This document shows positions 50,839-59,125 of a stretch of 64,000 nucleotides of DNA, piece by piece. The translations under genes and the position numbers were made by a program. How positions within the stretch are numbered: the first letter of the stretch is position 1; each line of letters begins with the position of its first letter. Origin of the DNA: an uncultured Aquimonas sp. (GTDB lineage Bacteria; Pseudomonadota; Gammaproteobacteria; Xanthomonadales; Xanthomonadaceae); NCBI RefSeq assembly GCF_937888285.1, contig NZ_CALART010000011.1, forward strand, positions 186,001 through 250,000, written 5' to 3'. The notes below the pieces were generated by a model. That model saw nothing but the letters and a program-made list of their open reading frames with translations, did no database searches and was not told where the DNA came from.

Positions 50839-51987
50839 TCAGCCGGCGCCGCGATAGGCCCGGTTGATGCACTGCCGGTAGCGCGATTCGACCCGTTCGG
50901 CGAACCACTCGGTCGTCAGGTTGCGCGTGATCTTGGGGCTGCTGAGCCGGATCTGCGGCACGCGTGCACGCGGCAGCGGCGCGCCGGCCTGCGCATCGGC
51001 GCGCTCGAACACGCGACGCCAGGTATCGGTCTGCTCGAAGTCAAACCGATCCGCGCGGCGCAGGTCGCGCGCGATCCGCGCCTCGCTCAGGCCCAGAACC
51101 GTCGACAGCGACAGCGCCACCCGCTCGGTCTCGCTGCGACTGCGTTCGAACAGCCCCGGATCCGGCAGGATCAGGTCGCCGTCCAGCGCCAGCCGGACCC
51201 CGCTGAGCGCGCTCAGCGCCTGCTGGAGGGCTGCATTGCGACTGGCGTACCAGCCCGCGTTGAAGTCGGCGTAGCGGAAGAGATGGCGCTCGTAGCTGCT
51301 GGGGTACTGCAGCAGGTGGGCGATGCCGAAATAGACGCCGCCGCGCCGGCTGAACACCTCGTCGCGGATCGACCGCGCACCCGCATAGGGATAGGGGTGC
51401 TGCTTCGCGTGGGCTTCGGCGAAGGCGATCGACACCTGCATGGAGCCGCCGGTACGCACCGGGTTGGCTGCGTCAAACAGGGTCTCACCCAGCGGCACGC
51501 GGGCGATCAGCTCGGCGTACAGATCGCTCATGTCCTTCTCGGTGCGCAGGGCCTGCAGCCGCTGCTCGAAGCTGCGGCCATCCCCCGAGGGCAGGCGCAG
51601 CACTGCCGAGAGCGCTACCTTCGGAATCTTCAGCCGCGCCGCCCGCCGCTCGATCTCGGCGCGGGCGATCCGCGGCAGGTTGGGCACCGTCGGGTTGGCG
51701 CGGTAGCCGGTTTCCTGCTCGATCACCGCCAGCGCCGCGCACAGGTTGTCGGTGCTCTGCAGCAGGTCAAGGTGGCGGAACGCCGCCTCGATGTCCCGCG
51801 CCCAGCCTTCGCGCTGCTCCAGACGCGGGGGAAGCAGATCGACCAGCTGGGCGCGGACCTCATCGGCGCTGCGCTGCGGGTGCCGGCGCTCGGGGGCGCT
51901 GGCGCAGCCGACCAGGGCGGCGATGCACAGGGCGAGGCAACAGGCCGGCAGTCGCCACCCGCTGCACAGGATCCGAAGGCCGATCAG
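50839..51987 (-). CDS. DUF1615 family lipoprotein, apparently non-ATG start
   Basis: A 382-residue protein (from the proposed start) with a hydrophobic leader and lipobox LVGC followed by ASAPERR. The body matches DUF1615: ALAVIEQETGYRANPTVPNL (lysozyme-like Glu region), PVRTGGSMQVSIAFAEAH, and RRGGVYFGIAHLLQYP. Function is unknown, possibly cell-wall linked. No ATG, GTG or TTG exists in frame before the lipobox. The CTG at 51985-51987, whose bases overlap the TGA of the metalloprotease and which has GAGG 7 bases upstream, is the best guess. Convergent with the SDR gene. Confidence 0.75.
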   Translation of the reverse strand: MIGLRILCSGWRLPACCLALCIAALVGCASAPERRHPQRSADEVRAQLVDLLPPRLEQREGWARDIEAAFRHLDLLQSTDNLCAALAVIEQETGYRANPTVPNLPRIARAEIERRAARLKIPKVALSAVLRLPSGDGRSFEQRLQALRTEKDMSDLYAELIARVPLGETLFDAANPVRTGGSMQVSIAFAEAHAKQHPYPYAGARSIRDEVFSRRGGVYFGIAHLLQYPSSYERHLFRYADFNAGWYASRNAALQQALSALSGVRLALDGDLILPDPGLFERSRSETERVALSLSTVLGLSEARIARDLRRADRFDFEQTDTWRRVFERADAQAGAPLPRARVPQIRLSSPKITRNLTTEWFAERVESRYRQCINRAYRGAG

Positions 51988-53234
51988 GGCGAGGCCTCGA
52001 AGCCGTTGGCGAAGCCCTGCCAGGTCTGCGCCACCCGGAAGTTGGCAACGATGTCGGCCACCAGATCGCCGCTGCGCGCGTTGTCGCGCTGGTCGACCAC
52101 GCCGGTCGGGAAGCCGTTGAAGCTGACCCGCGGGCTGGAGAAGTAGGGCCGCCGCGTGCAGCCGCCAGCCGGGCACTGATAGGCCATGACCGTGCGGAAG
52201 GACTGAGCGCCCTGGCCTTCGACATAGTGGCCGAAGGACCACGGGTAGGACGCGCTGGTCGGCGAGGTGCCGTTGGCAGGATCGTGCTCGAAGCCCATGT
52301 TGTGGCCGTGCTCGTGGACCCAGCTCAGATTGCCGACCGCGCAGTCGCGATCGGTAATCTGCACTGCACTGCTGGCAAAGCCTGCACCCGGGCTGCGCAT
52401 CACGTAGCCGATGCCGCAGGCGCCGGGCAGGTTGGCGACCAGCAGGCTGACCATGTCGGCGGCGAGTGCGTTGCGGCGCGCCTGCTGGCTTGCATTCGAG
52501 CGGAACAGGCCGAGCTCGGTGCTGGCCGAGGACGTGCCCTCGACCCAGCCCTCCAGCAGCTCGATGCCGACCACGCGGAAGCGCATGCGCATGCCGCTGT
52601 TGGCGAACACGGTATTGGCCGAATCGACCGCCGCCTGCGCCTGCGCGCTGATCTGGCTGACGCCGCCGGCGGCGTCGCGCGCGGCCGGCGAGTACATCAG
52701 CAGCACGTCCACCTGGTCGCCGCTGTCGCTGAGCGCGGACACCGCGCCGGCGGACGGATGCGCGGGGCCATCAGGGCCGGGATCGACCGGACCGCGGCAC
52801 GGCGGCAGACGATCGCCATCGAGTTCGATCAGCCAGGATTCGCCGGCGACGGTCGAAGGCACCAGCTCCCAGATGCCCTCGGGCGCGCTGATAAAGCCGG
52901 CCACCGCGTCGCCGGCGACGCTGAGCACGGCCGGATAGTCGCCGGCGTCGTCGAGGCTGCCGCGCCAGGTGTAGCGGTCCTCGGCATGCCGCTCGATCTC
53001 CAGCGTCAGCGCCTCGCGCTCACCCTGCGGAAACGGCAGGCGCAGGGTGGCGGGTGCAGCGGCCAGGACCGCCGGAGCGGTGGCCACCGCGTACGCGCTC
53101 CGTGCCGGCAGCTCGGTCGGCGCGCGACGCGCCTCAGCCGGCATCAGGCGCCAGGCCTCCTGCCCATCGGTCGCCATCGAGAGGCCCGGCAGCAGGGCCA
53201 GGGTCGTCGCCATCAGCAGGCTGTGCGTGCGCAT
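51984..53234 (-). CDS. Secreted reprolysin-type zinc metalloprotease with GFE tail
   Basis: A 416-residue exported protease: signal peptide (about 1-21, ending GLSMA), a propeptide-like beta domain (about 55-145), then the metzincin catalytic domain. The zinc site is HEHGHNMGFEHD (His307, Glu308, His311, His317) with the Met-turn TVMAYQ. The C-terminus WQGFANGFEASP shares F-x-[D/N]-G-F-E with the M14 and S8 proteases of this window. It is the first gene of a pair with the DUF1615 lipoprotein, coupled by overlapping bases. Confidence 0.92.
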   Translation of the reverse strand: MRTHSLLMATTLALLPGLSMATDGQEAWRLMPAEARRAPTELPARSAYAVATAPAVLAAAPATLRLPFPQGEREALTLEIERHAEDRYTWRGSLDDAGDYPAVLSVAGDAVAGFISAPEGIWELVPSTVAGESWLIELDGDRLPPCRGPVDPGPDGPAHPSAGAVSALSDSGDQVDVLLMYSPAARDAAGGVSQISAQAQAAVDSANTVFANSGMRMRFRVVGIELLEGWVEGTSSASTELGLFRSNASQQARRNALAADMVSLLVANLPGACGIGYVMRSPGAGFASSAVQITDRDCAVGNLSWVHEHGHNMGFEHDPANGTSPTSASYPWSFGHYVEGQGAQSFRTVMAYQCPAGGCTRRPYFSSPRVSFNGFPTGVVDQRDNARSGDLVADIVANFRVAQTWQGFANGFEASP

Positions 53235-53296
53235 CGAAGGGTGCTCCGCTCGTCTCGAATGGGCCGGATTCTAGTGAATCTGTCCAGGGCAACACT

Positions 53297-53473
53297 GATC
53301 AAGTCCATCCTGGCCTTGATCAAGGATCGCGAGTCCGGCGCAGGTCCGGACTCGTTCGGCCGCTACGCGGCGACGCCTTCGCTGCGCTCGGTCGCGCTGG
53401 ATCAAGCGCTTACGCGCTGGATCCACGGGCGCGCCCTCCATGGCGCGCGACAACGCTGAACTCTTCAGCGTTG
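53297..53473. repeat. Ladder of consecutive palindromes
   Basis: In 177 bases there are at least six adjacent inverted repeats: GATCAAG/CTTGATC (53297-53321), GAGTCCGG/CCGGACTC (53331-53353), GCCGC/GCGGC (53359-53371), AGCGC/GCGCT (53405-53418), GCGCGCC/GGCGCGC (53429-53448), and CAACGCTGAA/TTCAGCGTTG (53451-53473). They lie in the 321-base region between the divergent metalloprotease and acpH genes, which has no gene. Confidence 0.7.
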
Positions 53474-53555
53474 CCCTGCGCGAACATGAAGGCGCAGCCC
53501 ATTCCGTGCTCGGCATGACTGCGTCCGGGGCGCGCGTCGGCCGATACTGCCGCCC

Positions 53556-54152
53556 ATGAACTACCTCGCCCACCTGCTGCTGGCCGAGCACAGCGACGAA
53601 GGTCTGCTCGGCGCCCTGCTCGGTGACTTCGTGGCCGGCAGCGCGTTCGAAGCCTGGCCCGCGATCGTGCGGCGCGAGATCCTGATCCATCGCCGCATCG
53701 ATGGATTCACCGATCGGCATCCGCAGGTGCTCGCCCTGAAGGCGACGTTCCCGGAGGGCCAGCGCCGCTATGCGGGGATCCTGATCGACGTGTACTTCGA
53801 CCACCTGCTGGCGCGCGATTGGCCGCGCCATGCGGACCCGCCGCTGCATGACTTCAGCCAGCGCGCGTACCGCGTGCTCGCGGAGGCCGCGGCCGAGCTG
53901 CCGCCGCGGCTCGCCGCGATCGCCCCGCTGATGGCCTCTGGCGACTGGCTGGGCAGCTACCGCCACCGCGACACCGTCGACCGCGCGGTGACGCGGATCG
54001 CGCGCCGGCTCTCGCGCGGCGGCGAGGGCCTGGTCGCCTGCCTGCCGACCCTGCGCCAGCACGAAGCCGAGGCCGAGGCCGGCTTCGAGGCCTTCTTTCC
54101 CGAGGTGCGCGCCTTCGTCGAAGAGACCCGCGCGGCGCTGCTGTCCAACTGA
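53556..54152 (+). CDS. acpH: ACP phosphodiesterase
   Basis: A 198-residue HD-like hydrolase that takes the phosphopantetheine arm off holo-ACP. MNYLAHLLLAEHSDEGLLGALLGDFV is the AcpH start, with metal-binding residues in HRRIDGFTDRHP and LIDVYFDHLLARDW. It sits apart from the fab genes and is convergent with the diguanylate cyclase. Confidence 0.93.
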   Translation: MNYLAHLLLAEHSDEGLLGALLGDFVAGSAFEAWPAIVRREILIHRRIDGFTDRHPQVLALKATFPEGQRRYAGILIDVYFDHLLARDWPRHADPPLHDFSQRAYRVLAEAAAELPPRLAAIAPLMASGDWLGSYRHRDTVDRAVTRIARRLSRGGEGLVACLPTLRQHEAEAEAGFEAFFPEVRAFVEETRAALLSN

Positions 54153-54166
54153 CATCCGACACGACC

Positions 54167-54198
54167 CGCGCGCGGCAAGGGCCGCGCTGACGCGCGGA
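54167..54198. terminator. Hairpin between acpH and the diguanylate cyclase
   Basis: CCGCGCG (54167-54173) pairs with CGCGCGG (54192-54198), and inside CGGC pairs with GCCG around AAGG. It fills the 46-base gap between convergent stops. There is no T tract. Confidence 0.45.
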
Positions 54199-57100
54199 TC
54201 AGCGGCCCAGATTCGCCGCCTCGGGCGCCAGCACCCAGCGGTCGCGGCCCTCGTGCTTGGCCTGGTACAGCGCGCGGTCGGCGCGCTGGATCGCCGCCAC
54301 CACCGGCTCATCAGGCGCGGCCAAGGCCACGCCGATGCTGATGGTGTAGTGCACCGGCGGATGACCCTCCAGCCGCAGGCTGCGTGCGCGCACATCCGTC
54401 AGCAGACGCTCGGCCAATGCAGCAAGCGCGGCAGGCGTGGCCTCGTCGAGCAGCACCAGGAACTCCTCGCCGCCGTAGCGCGCACACAGGCAGTCGCGGT
54501 GCACCTCACGCTGCAGCACGCCGGCGAAGTCGACCAGCACGGCGTCGCCGACGTCATGCCCATGACGGTCATTGATGCGCTTGAAGTGATCGAGATCGAT
54601 CAGCAGCACGCCGGCAGCGCGGGCGCGATCCTGCCGGGCCTCGACCGCATCGAACAGCGCACGTCGGTTGGCCAGCCCGGTCAGTGGATCCATCGCCACC
54701 TGCCGGCGCAGGCGCGCATTGGCCTGTTCGAGGGCCTCCTTGGCGACGCGCAGCTCGCGGGTGCGCTCGCCGACCTCGCGCTCCAGGCCCTGCGCATAGC
54801 GCCTGGCCTGGCGCAGGCGCAGACGGTGGAAGCCGATCCAGGCCAGCACCAGGGCCGAGCCCATCAGCAGTCGCGCCCACAGGCTCTGGTGCCAGGCTTG
54901 GGCGACCGCCACCTGCAGCACCACGCCCTCGGCCGCGGCGGGCGCCACGCCTTCCAGCTGGGCGCGCAGCTCAAGTCGATGGCGACCGGCGGGCAGGCGG
55001 CTGAACACCGCGCTGTGGGCGTCGCCCAGCGGCGTGAACTCGGTTTCCGCGGGATGCCAGCGATAGGCGTAGCGCACGCGCTCGGGGTGGTCATAGTGGA
55101 AGGCGCTGAACTCGACCTGCAGCGGCGCATGGCCGTGCGCCAGCGCGATCTCGCCATTGCCGGGCCGCCACTCGCCCTGGCCCAGCCGCCACTTCACGAC
55201 GCTCGGCCGCAGGTTCGCGCTGCGCGCCGGAATGTCTTCGGGGCGGAAGGCGATGAAACCGCCGATGCCGCCGAAGTAGAGCCGCTCGCCATCATTGGCG
55301 CTGGCGCCATTGTTCTGCTGCGAACTCAAGAGGCCGTCGCGGGCTTCGAGCAGATCGAGCGCGCCCGTCTGCGGCCAGTAGCGCAGCAAGCCGCGCGGCG
55401 AGCCCGCCCACAGGCTGCCCGCGGCATCGAACTCGATGCTGTTGACGCTGCGAATGCCGGCCTCGATCAGCGCCGTCTGGCGCAGGAAGCGCGGCTCGCC
55501 GGCCTCGGCCGGCACGACGACCAGCCCGCCCGAGGTCGCCAGCCACAGGCGCCCTGCGGCGTCGAACTTCTGCGCCCACACCACCGCGCCCGGCAGGCTG
55601 TTCTCGTCAGCACCCACTGCCACCCGCGCGCGCGGCTGCAGCTGCGCATCAAGACGCAGCAGGCCGCGGTCGGTGCCCACCCAGATCTCGTCGCGCCAGC
55701 GCTGGATCGACCACACCGGCCGGCCGTCCACGCCCTCCAGCGCAACCCGCTGCACGGGCCCGCGACCGCCACGCGCATCGAGGAACAGTCCCCAGCCCGT
55801 GCCGATCAGCAGGCGGCCATCGCCAAGGTCGAAGCTGCTGCGCAGGCTCTGCAGGGCGGCGTCGACGTCCTGCAGCTGCGCACCGTTCCAGCGGAACAGG
55901 CCGTAGCCGCTGCCGACCAGCATCGCATCCCCGAGCTCGCGCAGATGCCAGATGAAGCGCGACTCCACCCGCCGCTCGCCGAAGGGCAGGCGCTGCAGCG
56001 GCCAGTGCAGGCCCGCACGGCGCTGGTCCGCGTCCACCCAGTGCACGCCGGAGCCATAGGTGCCGATCCACAGCCGCTGACGCCGGTCGACCAGCAGCGA
56101 GGACACCATCGGATGGCCCAGCGCATCGCTGCGCCCGTCGATCGGCTGCTGGCGCTCGATGGCTTCGTCGAAGCGCGAAAAGCGGGCCAGGCCCGAGCCC
56201 CAGACGCCAGCCCAGAGGCCGTCCTCGCCGGACTCCGCGGCAAGGCTGGTGATGATCACCCCGCTGCCTTCGCGGGCCTCCCATTCCGGCAGGTTCAGCC
56301 CGCGCAGGCAGTCGCAGTCCCGGCGATGGACGACCAGCCCGCGGTTGCTGCCGATGTAGAGCCGGTCGCCACGTTCGAGAAAGCTGTAGAGGCTGGTCGC
56401 CCGCAGCGCGCCGCTGTTGCCGAGGCTGGGATGGAACCAGTCGGTGCGCCCGGTGGCGGGCGAGAAGCGCGCCAGGCCATCGTTCCAGAAGCCGACCAAC
56501 AGCCGGCCCTGGGCGTCCTCGTGTACCGCCGACACGTGCGCGCGGCCGCCCTGCACCTGCGGCAGGTCGAGCGGCTGGAAGCGCAGGCGCAAACTCTCCG
56601 GATCAAGGGCATGGATGCCGCCGAGGGTGGCCAGCCACAGTGTCGACGCGCCGACGGCCAGGTCATTGATGGCCAGCGGCTCGCGCCACGGCTGGCCTTC
56701 AGCATCGAGCAGGCGCAGCGGCTGCAGCGGCGTCCGCCAGTCGGCGTCCCGCCAGCGGAAGAGCCGGCCGGCCTCGGTGCCCGCGTAGATCGAACCGTTG
56801 GCATCGGCTTTCAGCGCATAGACACCGACGATCTCCTCCTCGCCGGAGCGCAGCTCATCCAGGCGCTCGCTTTCCAGATCGAAGCGCAGCAGACGCGAGC
56901 GCGTCGCGAGATAAACCGCGCCGGGCACGGCCAGCATGCGGCGCACATGCGGATCGGGCGTGCGGAAGCCGGCGTCGACATCGATGGGCAGGAAGCGATG
57001 GCTGTCGAAGCGGACCACGCCATCCTGGGTGCCGACCCACAGGAAGCCGCGCGCGTCCATCGCCAGCGACTGCACCTGCGCGCTCGGCAGGCCCGCCTCC

Positions 57101-57216
57101 TGGTCGTAGCGCTGCGCTGCGACGGCTCCACGCGGGCCGAGCAGGGGCGCCGCCAGCACCAGCAGCACGCACAGGCGGCACAGCAGCCGGCGAGCCCGGC
57201 TCGGGAGGTCGTTCAT
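54199..57216 (-). CDS. Periplasmic-propeller sensor diguanylate cyclase
   Basis: A 1005-residue signalling protein: signal peptide (about 1-32), a long Reg_prop-type beta-propeller region (about 40-690, with repeated LWVGT, LWIGT and LWAG strands), a Y_Y_Y-like beta domain (about 700-780), one membrane helix (about 795-815), a coiled coil and a GGDEF domain with DPLTGLANRRALFD and RYGGEEF. The active site GGEEF is intact, so it should make c-di-GMP. The inhibitory RxxD site is missing: the aligned residues read HRDC. Ligand is unknown; propeller sensors often see sugars or their transport. Monocistronic. Confidence 0.92.
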   Translation of the reverse strand: MNDLPSRARRLLCRLCVLLVLAAPLLGPRGAVAAQRYDQEAGLPSAQVQSLAMDARGFLWVGTQDGVVRFDSHRFLPIDVDAGFRTPDPHVRRMLAVPGAVYLATRSRLLRFDLESERLDELRSGEEEIVGVYALKADANGSIYAGTEAGRLFRWRDADWRTPLQPLRLLDAEGQPWREPLAINDLAVGASTLWLATLGGIHALDPESLRLRFQPLDLPQVQGGRAHVSAVHEDAQGRLLVGFWNDGLARFSPATGRTDWFHPSLGNSGALRATSLYSFLERGDRLYIGSNRGLVVHRRDCDCLRGLNLPEWEAREGSGVIITSLAAESGEDGLWAGVWGSGLARFSRFDEAIERQQPIDGRSDALGHPMVSSLLVDRRQRLWIGTYGSGVHWVDADQRRAGLHWPLQRLPFGERRVESRFIWHLRELGDAMLVGSGYGLFRWNGAQLQDVDAALQSLRSSFDLGDGRLLIGTGWGLFLDARGGRGPVQRVALEGVDGRPVWSIQRWRDEIWVGTDRGLLRLDAQLQPRARVAVGADENSLPGAVVWAQKFDAAGRLWLATSGGLVVVPAEAGEPRFLRQTALIEAGIRSVNSIEFDAAGSLWAGSPRGLLRYWPQTGALDLLEARDGLLSSQQNNGASANDGERLYFGGIGGFIAFRPEDIPARSANLRPSVVKWRLGQGEWRPGNGEIALAHGHAPLQVEFSAFHYDHPERVRYAYRWHPAETEFTPLGDAHSAVFSRLPAGRHRLELRAQLEGVAPAAAEGVVLQVAVAQAWHQSLWARLLMGSALVLAWIGFHRLRLRQARRYAQGLEREVGERTRELRVAKEALEQANARLRRQVAMDPLTGLANRRALFDAVEARQDRARAAGVLLIDLDHFKRINDRHGHDVGDAVLVDFAGVLQREVHRDCLCARYGGEEFLVLLDEATPAALAALAERLLTDVRARSLRLEGHPPVHYTISIGVALAAPDEPVVAAIQRADRALYQAKHEGRDRWVLAPEAANLGR

Positions 57217-57457
57217 TCGGGCGAGGCAGGGCGTGGGCTGGCGCGATACTGCGCAGGCGCTCGGCCGGTGGCAAGGGTCATCGGGCAGCGTCGGGGGCGA
57301 TCGGGCTTCCGGCCGCAACCTCGACAGGTGCGAGCCGGAGGAGACAGGGCGAAGACGCGGGGACGGTTGCTTCCGCGGGCGCGAGCGCCGCGGCGGGCAC
57401 CGGCCTGGAAATCGCTGCGGGCAGCCAACGCTGAGGCGTGCGCCGCGCGTTTGTCCT

Positions 57458-58015
57458 TCACTCCTCGGTCGAGGAAACCCGCCGCTGCTGGAAGGAACTG
57501 CCGGTGCGGTAGTTGGAGTAGACCAGGTGGTCGCCGCTGATCTCGTGCACGCGATAGACCTCCTGGAACAGCGCCGGCTCGCCGTCGACCTCGGTGATCA
57601 GGCTGGCGTAAATGCAGCCGGTGATCGCCCAGTAGCCGCGCTCCTCCGACTGCACCGTTCCGTCCTCGGCCAGGAAAGCGATCTCGAAGCGGCCGTCCGC
57701 CCGCCGCACATTGCGCCAGCGCGAAGTCCCGCCGCCTTCAAGCTGGGCGGAACCCTCCCAGGTTCCCACGTGCATCTGCAGCGTCGACTTCGGACAGGGG
57801 CTCTGGTCACGGTAGGCGCGCGTCTGCAGACCGCGCTTCATGGCCGGGGCGGCCTCGGTCCAGATCGGCGCATCCCGCTGCGCCGCGAGCTGCAGCGGGA
57901 ACACCACGACCATCATCACGATCGCGCTGGCCACAGCCCCGGCCAGCAAACCCAGCAGCAGCCACATCCAGCCTTTCAGGTCGTCGCGGGCGACGACCTT
58001 CTCCTGCTCCATCAT
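57458..58015 (-). CDS. Uncharacterised single-helix membrane protein in the pha cluster
   Basis: I do not recognise this 185-residue protein. Residues 15-38 form a membrane helix (WMWLLLGLLAGAVASAIVMM), and the rest is a soluble beta-rich domain with MHVGTWEGSAQLEGGGTSRW, three Cys and a YWAITGCIYASLITEVDGE stretch that looks like a small beta-barrel with lipocalin-like features. The gene starts 18 bases after phaC, so it is likely in the phaE-phaC transcript. Two consecutive Met codons start it. Confidence 0.75.
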   Translation of the reverse strand: MMEQEKVVARDDLKGWMWLLLGLLAGAVASAIVMMVVVFPLQLAAQRDAPIWTEAAPAMKRGLQTRAYRDQSPCPKSTLQMHVGTWEGSAQLEGGGTSRWRNVRRADGRFEIAFLAEDGTVQSEERGYWAITGCIYASLITEVDGEPALFQEVYRVHEISGDHLVYSNYRTGSSFQQRRVSSTEE

Positions 58016-58033
58016 TCCAGCTTCCCCTGCGCC

Positions 58034-59122
58034 TCAGCGCTTGCGCAGCCACTCCTCGATCGCGCCCGGCACCTCGCGCTGGGCGCGGCCGGAGACATAG
58101 ATGCCTATGTGGCCGCCGCGGAAGCTGAGTTCGGTGTAGTCGCGGGTGCCGGCCACGGCCTTGAGTGCGCGCGAGGCGTCCGGCGGCACCAGGTGGTCCT
58201 GCTCGGCGTAGATGTTCAGCACCGGGCAGCGCACGTTGCGCAGGTCGACGCGCTGCTCGCCGATGAAGACATCGCCGCGCATCAGCTTGTTGCCCTGGTA
58301 GAAATCCTTGATGAACTGGCGGAAGGCCTCGCCCACCTGGTCGGGCGAGTCGAAGATCCAGCGCTCCATGCGCACGAAGTTCTCGACCTCGACCGGATCG
58401 TCCATCTGCTCGACGAAACCGACGTACTTCTGCAGGAACAGGCGGTAGGGCTTGAGCGTGAGGTAGCAGAGGTTCATCAGGTCGGCCGGCACGTTGCCGA
58501 GCGTGTCCACGAACAGGTCGACATCCATGCTGCGCGTCCAGCTGCTCAGCATGTTGTCGGGCGTGTGGAAATCCACCGGCGTGACCATGGTGATCAGGTT
58601 GCGCACGCGCTCGGGGTGCAGGCTGGTGTAGCACAGCGAGAACGCGCCGCCCTGGCAGACGCCGAGCAGGTTGATCGAGGCCAGCTGATGGCGCCGGCAG
58701 ACCTCAAGCACGCAGGCGTGCAGGTAGCCGTTGATGTAATCGTCCAGCGTCTCGAAGCGGTGGCTGCGGTCCGGGTAGCCCCAGTCGATGATGTAGACGT
58801 CCTCGCCGCGGGCCAGCAGCTGGCGTACCAGCGAGCGGTCGTGCTGCAGGTCGACCATGTAGGGGCGGTTGACCAGGGCGTAACAGATGAGGATCGGCAC
58901 CGCGGCCGTGGGCTCGCGCTCGCCGCGGTAGCGGTACAGGCAGACGCGCCCGTCCTGCCACACCAGCTCCTTGCGCGTCGCGCCGTAGTCGACATCACCG
59001 GCGCGCTGCAGGCTGTCCAAGCCCTCGCGCAGCTTGCGCTGGGCGTCGAGCAGATCCTGCATCAGCTTGGCGGGGGTGAAGCCCAGCGGGCCGGTCATCG
59101 AGGGAAAGTTCATCGGCTGCAT
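58034..59122 (-). CDS. phaC: Class III PHA synthase catalytic subunit
   Basis: A 362-residue synthase that polymerises 3-hydroxybutyryl-CoA. Cys156 in GVCQGGA (the lipase-like box) is the acyl-carrying nucleophile, with Asp309 (YAEQDHLVP) and His338 (RGGHIGIYVSG). The short length and the phaE neighbour define class III. It starts 3 bases after the phaE stop. Confidence 0.95.
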   Translation of the reverse strand: MQPMNFPSMTGPLGFTPAKLMQDLLDAQRKLREGLDSLQRAGDVDYGATRKELVWQDGRVCLYRYRGEREPTAAVPILICYALVNRPYMVDLQHDRSLVRQLLARGEDVYIIDWGYPDRSHRFETLDDYINGYLHACVLEVCRRHQLASINLLGVCQGGAFSLCYTSLHPERVRNLITMVTPVDFHTPDNMLSSWTRSMDVDLFVDTLGNVPADLMNLCYLTLKPYRLFLQKYVGFVEQMDDPVEVENFVRMERWIFDSPDQVGEAFRQFIKDFYQGNKLMRGDVFIGEQRVDLRNVRCPVLNIYAEQDHLVPPDASRALKAVAGTRDYTELSFRGGHIGIYVSGRAQREVPGAIEEWLRKR

Positions 59123-59125
59123 GGA

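Noticed and set aside
53297..53473. Palindrome ladder as an integron attC array
   Set aside because: No integrase, no attC core sites (RYYYAAC/GTTRRRY) and no cassettes.
54253..57540. Long plus-strand open frame opposite the diguanylate cyclase
   Set aside because: It mirrors the propeller/GGDEF gene in a complementary frame and has no recognisable domain.
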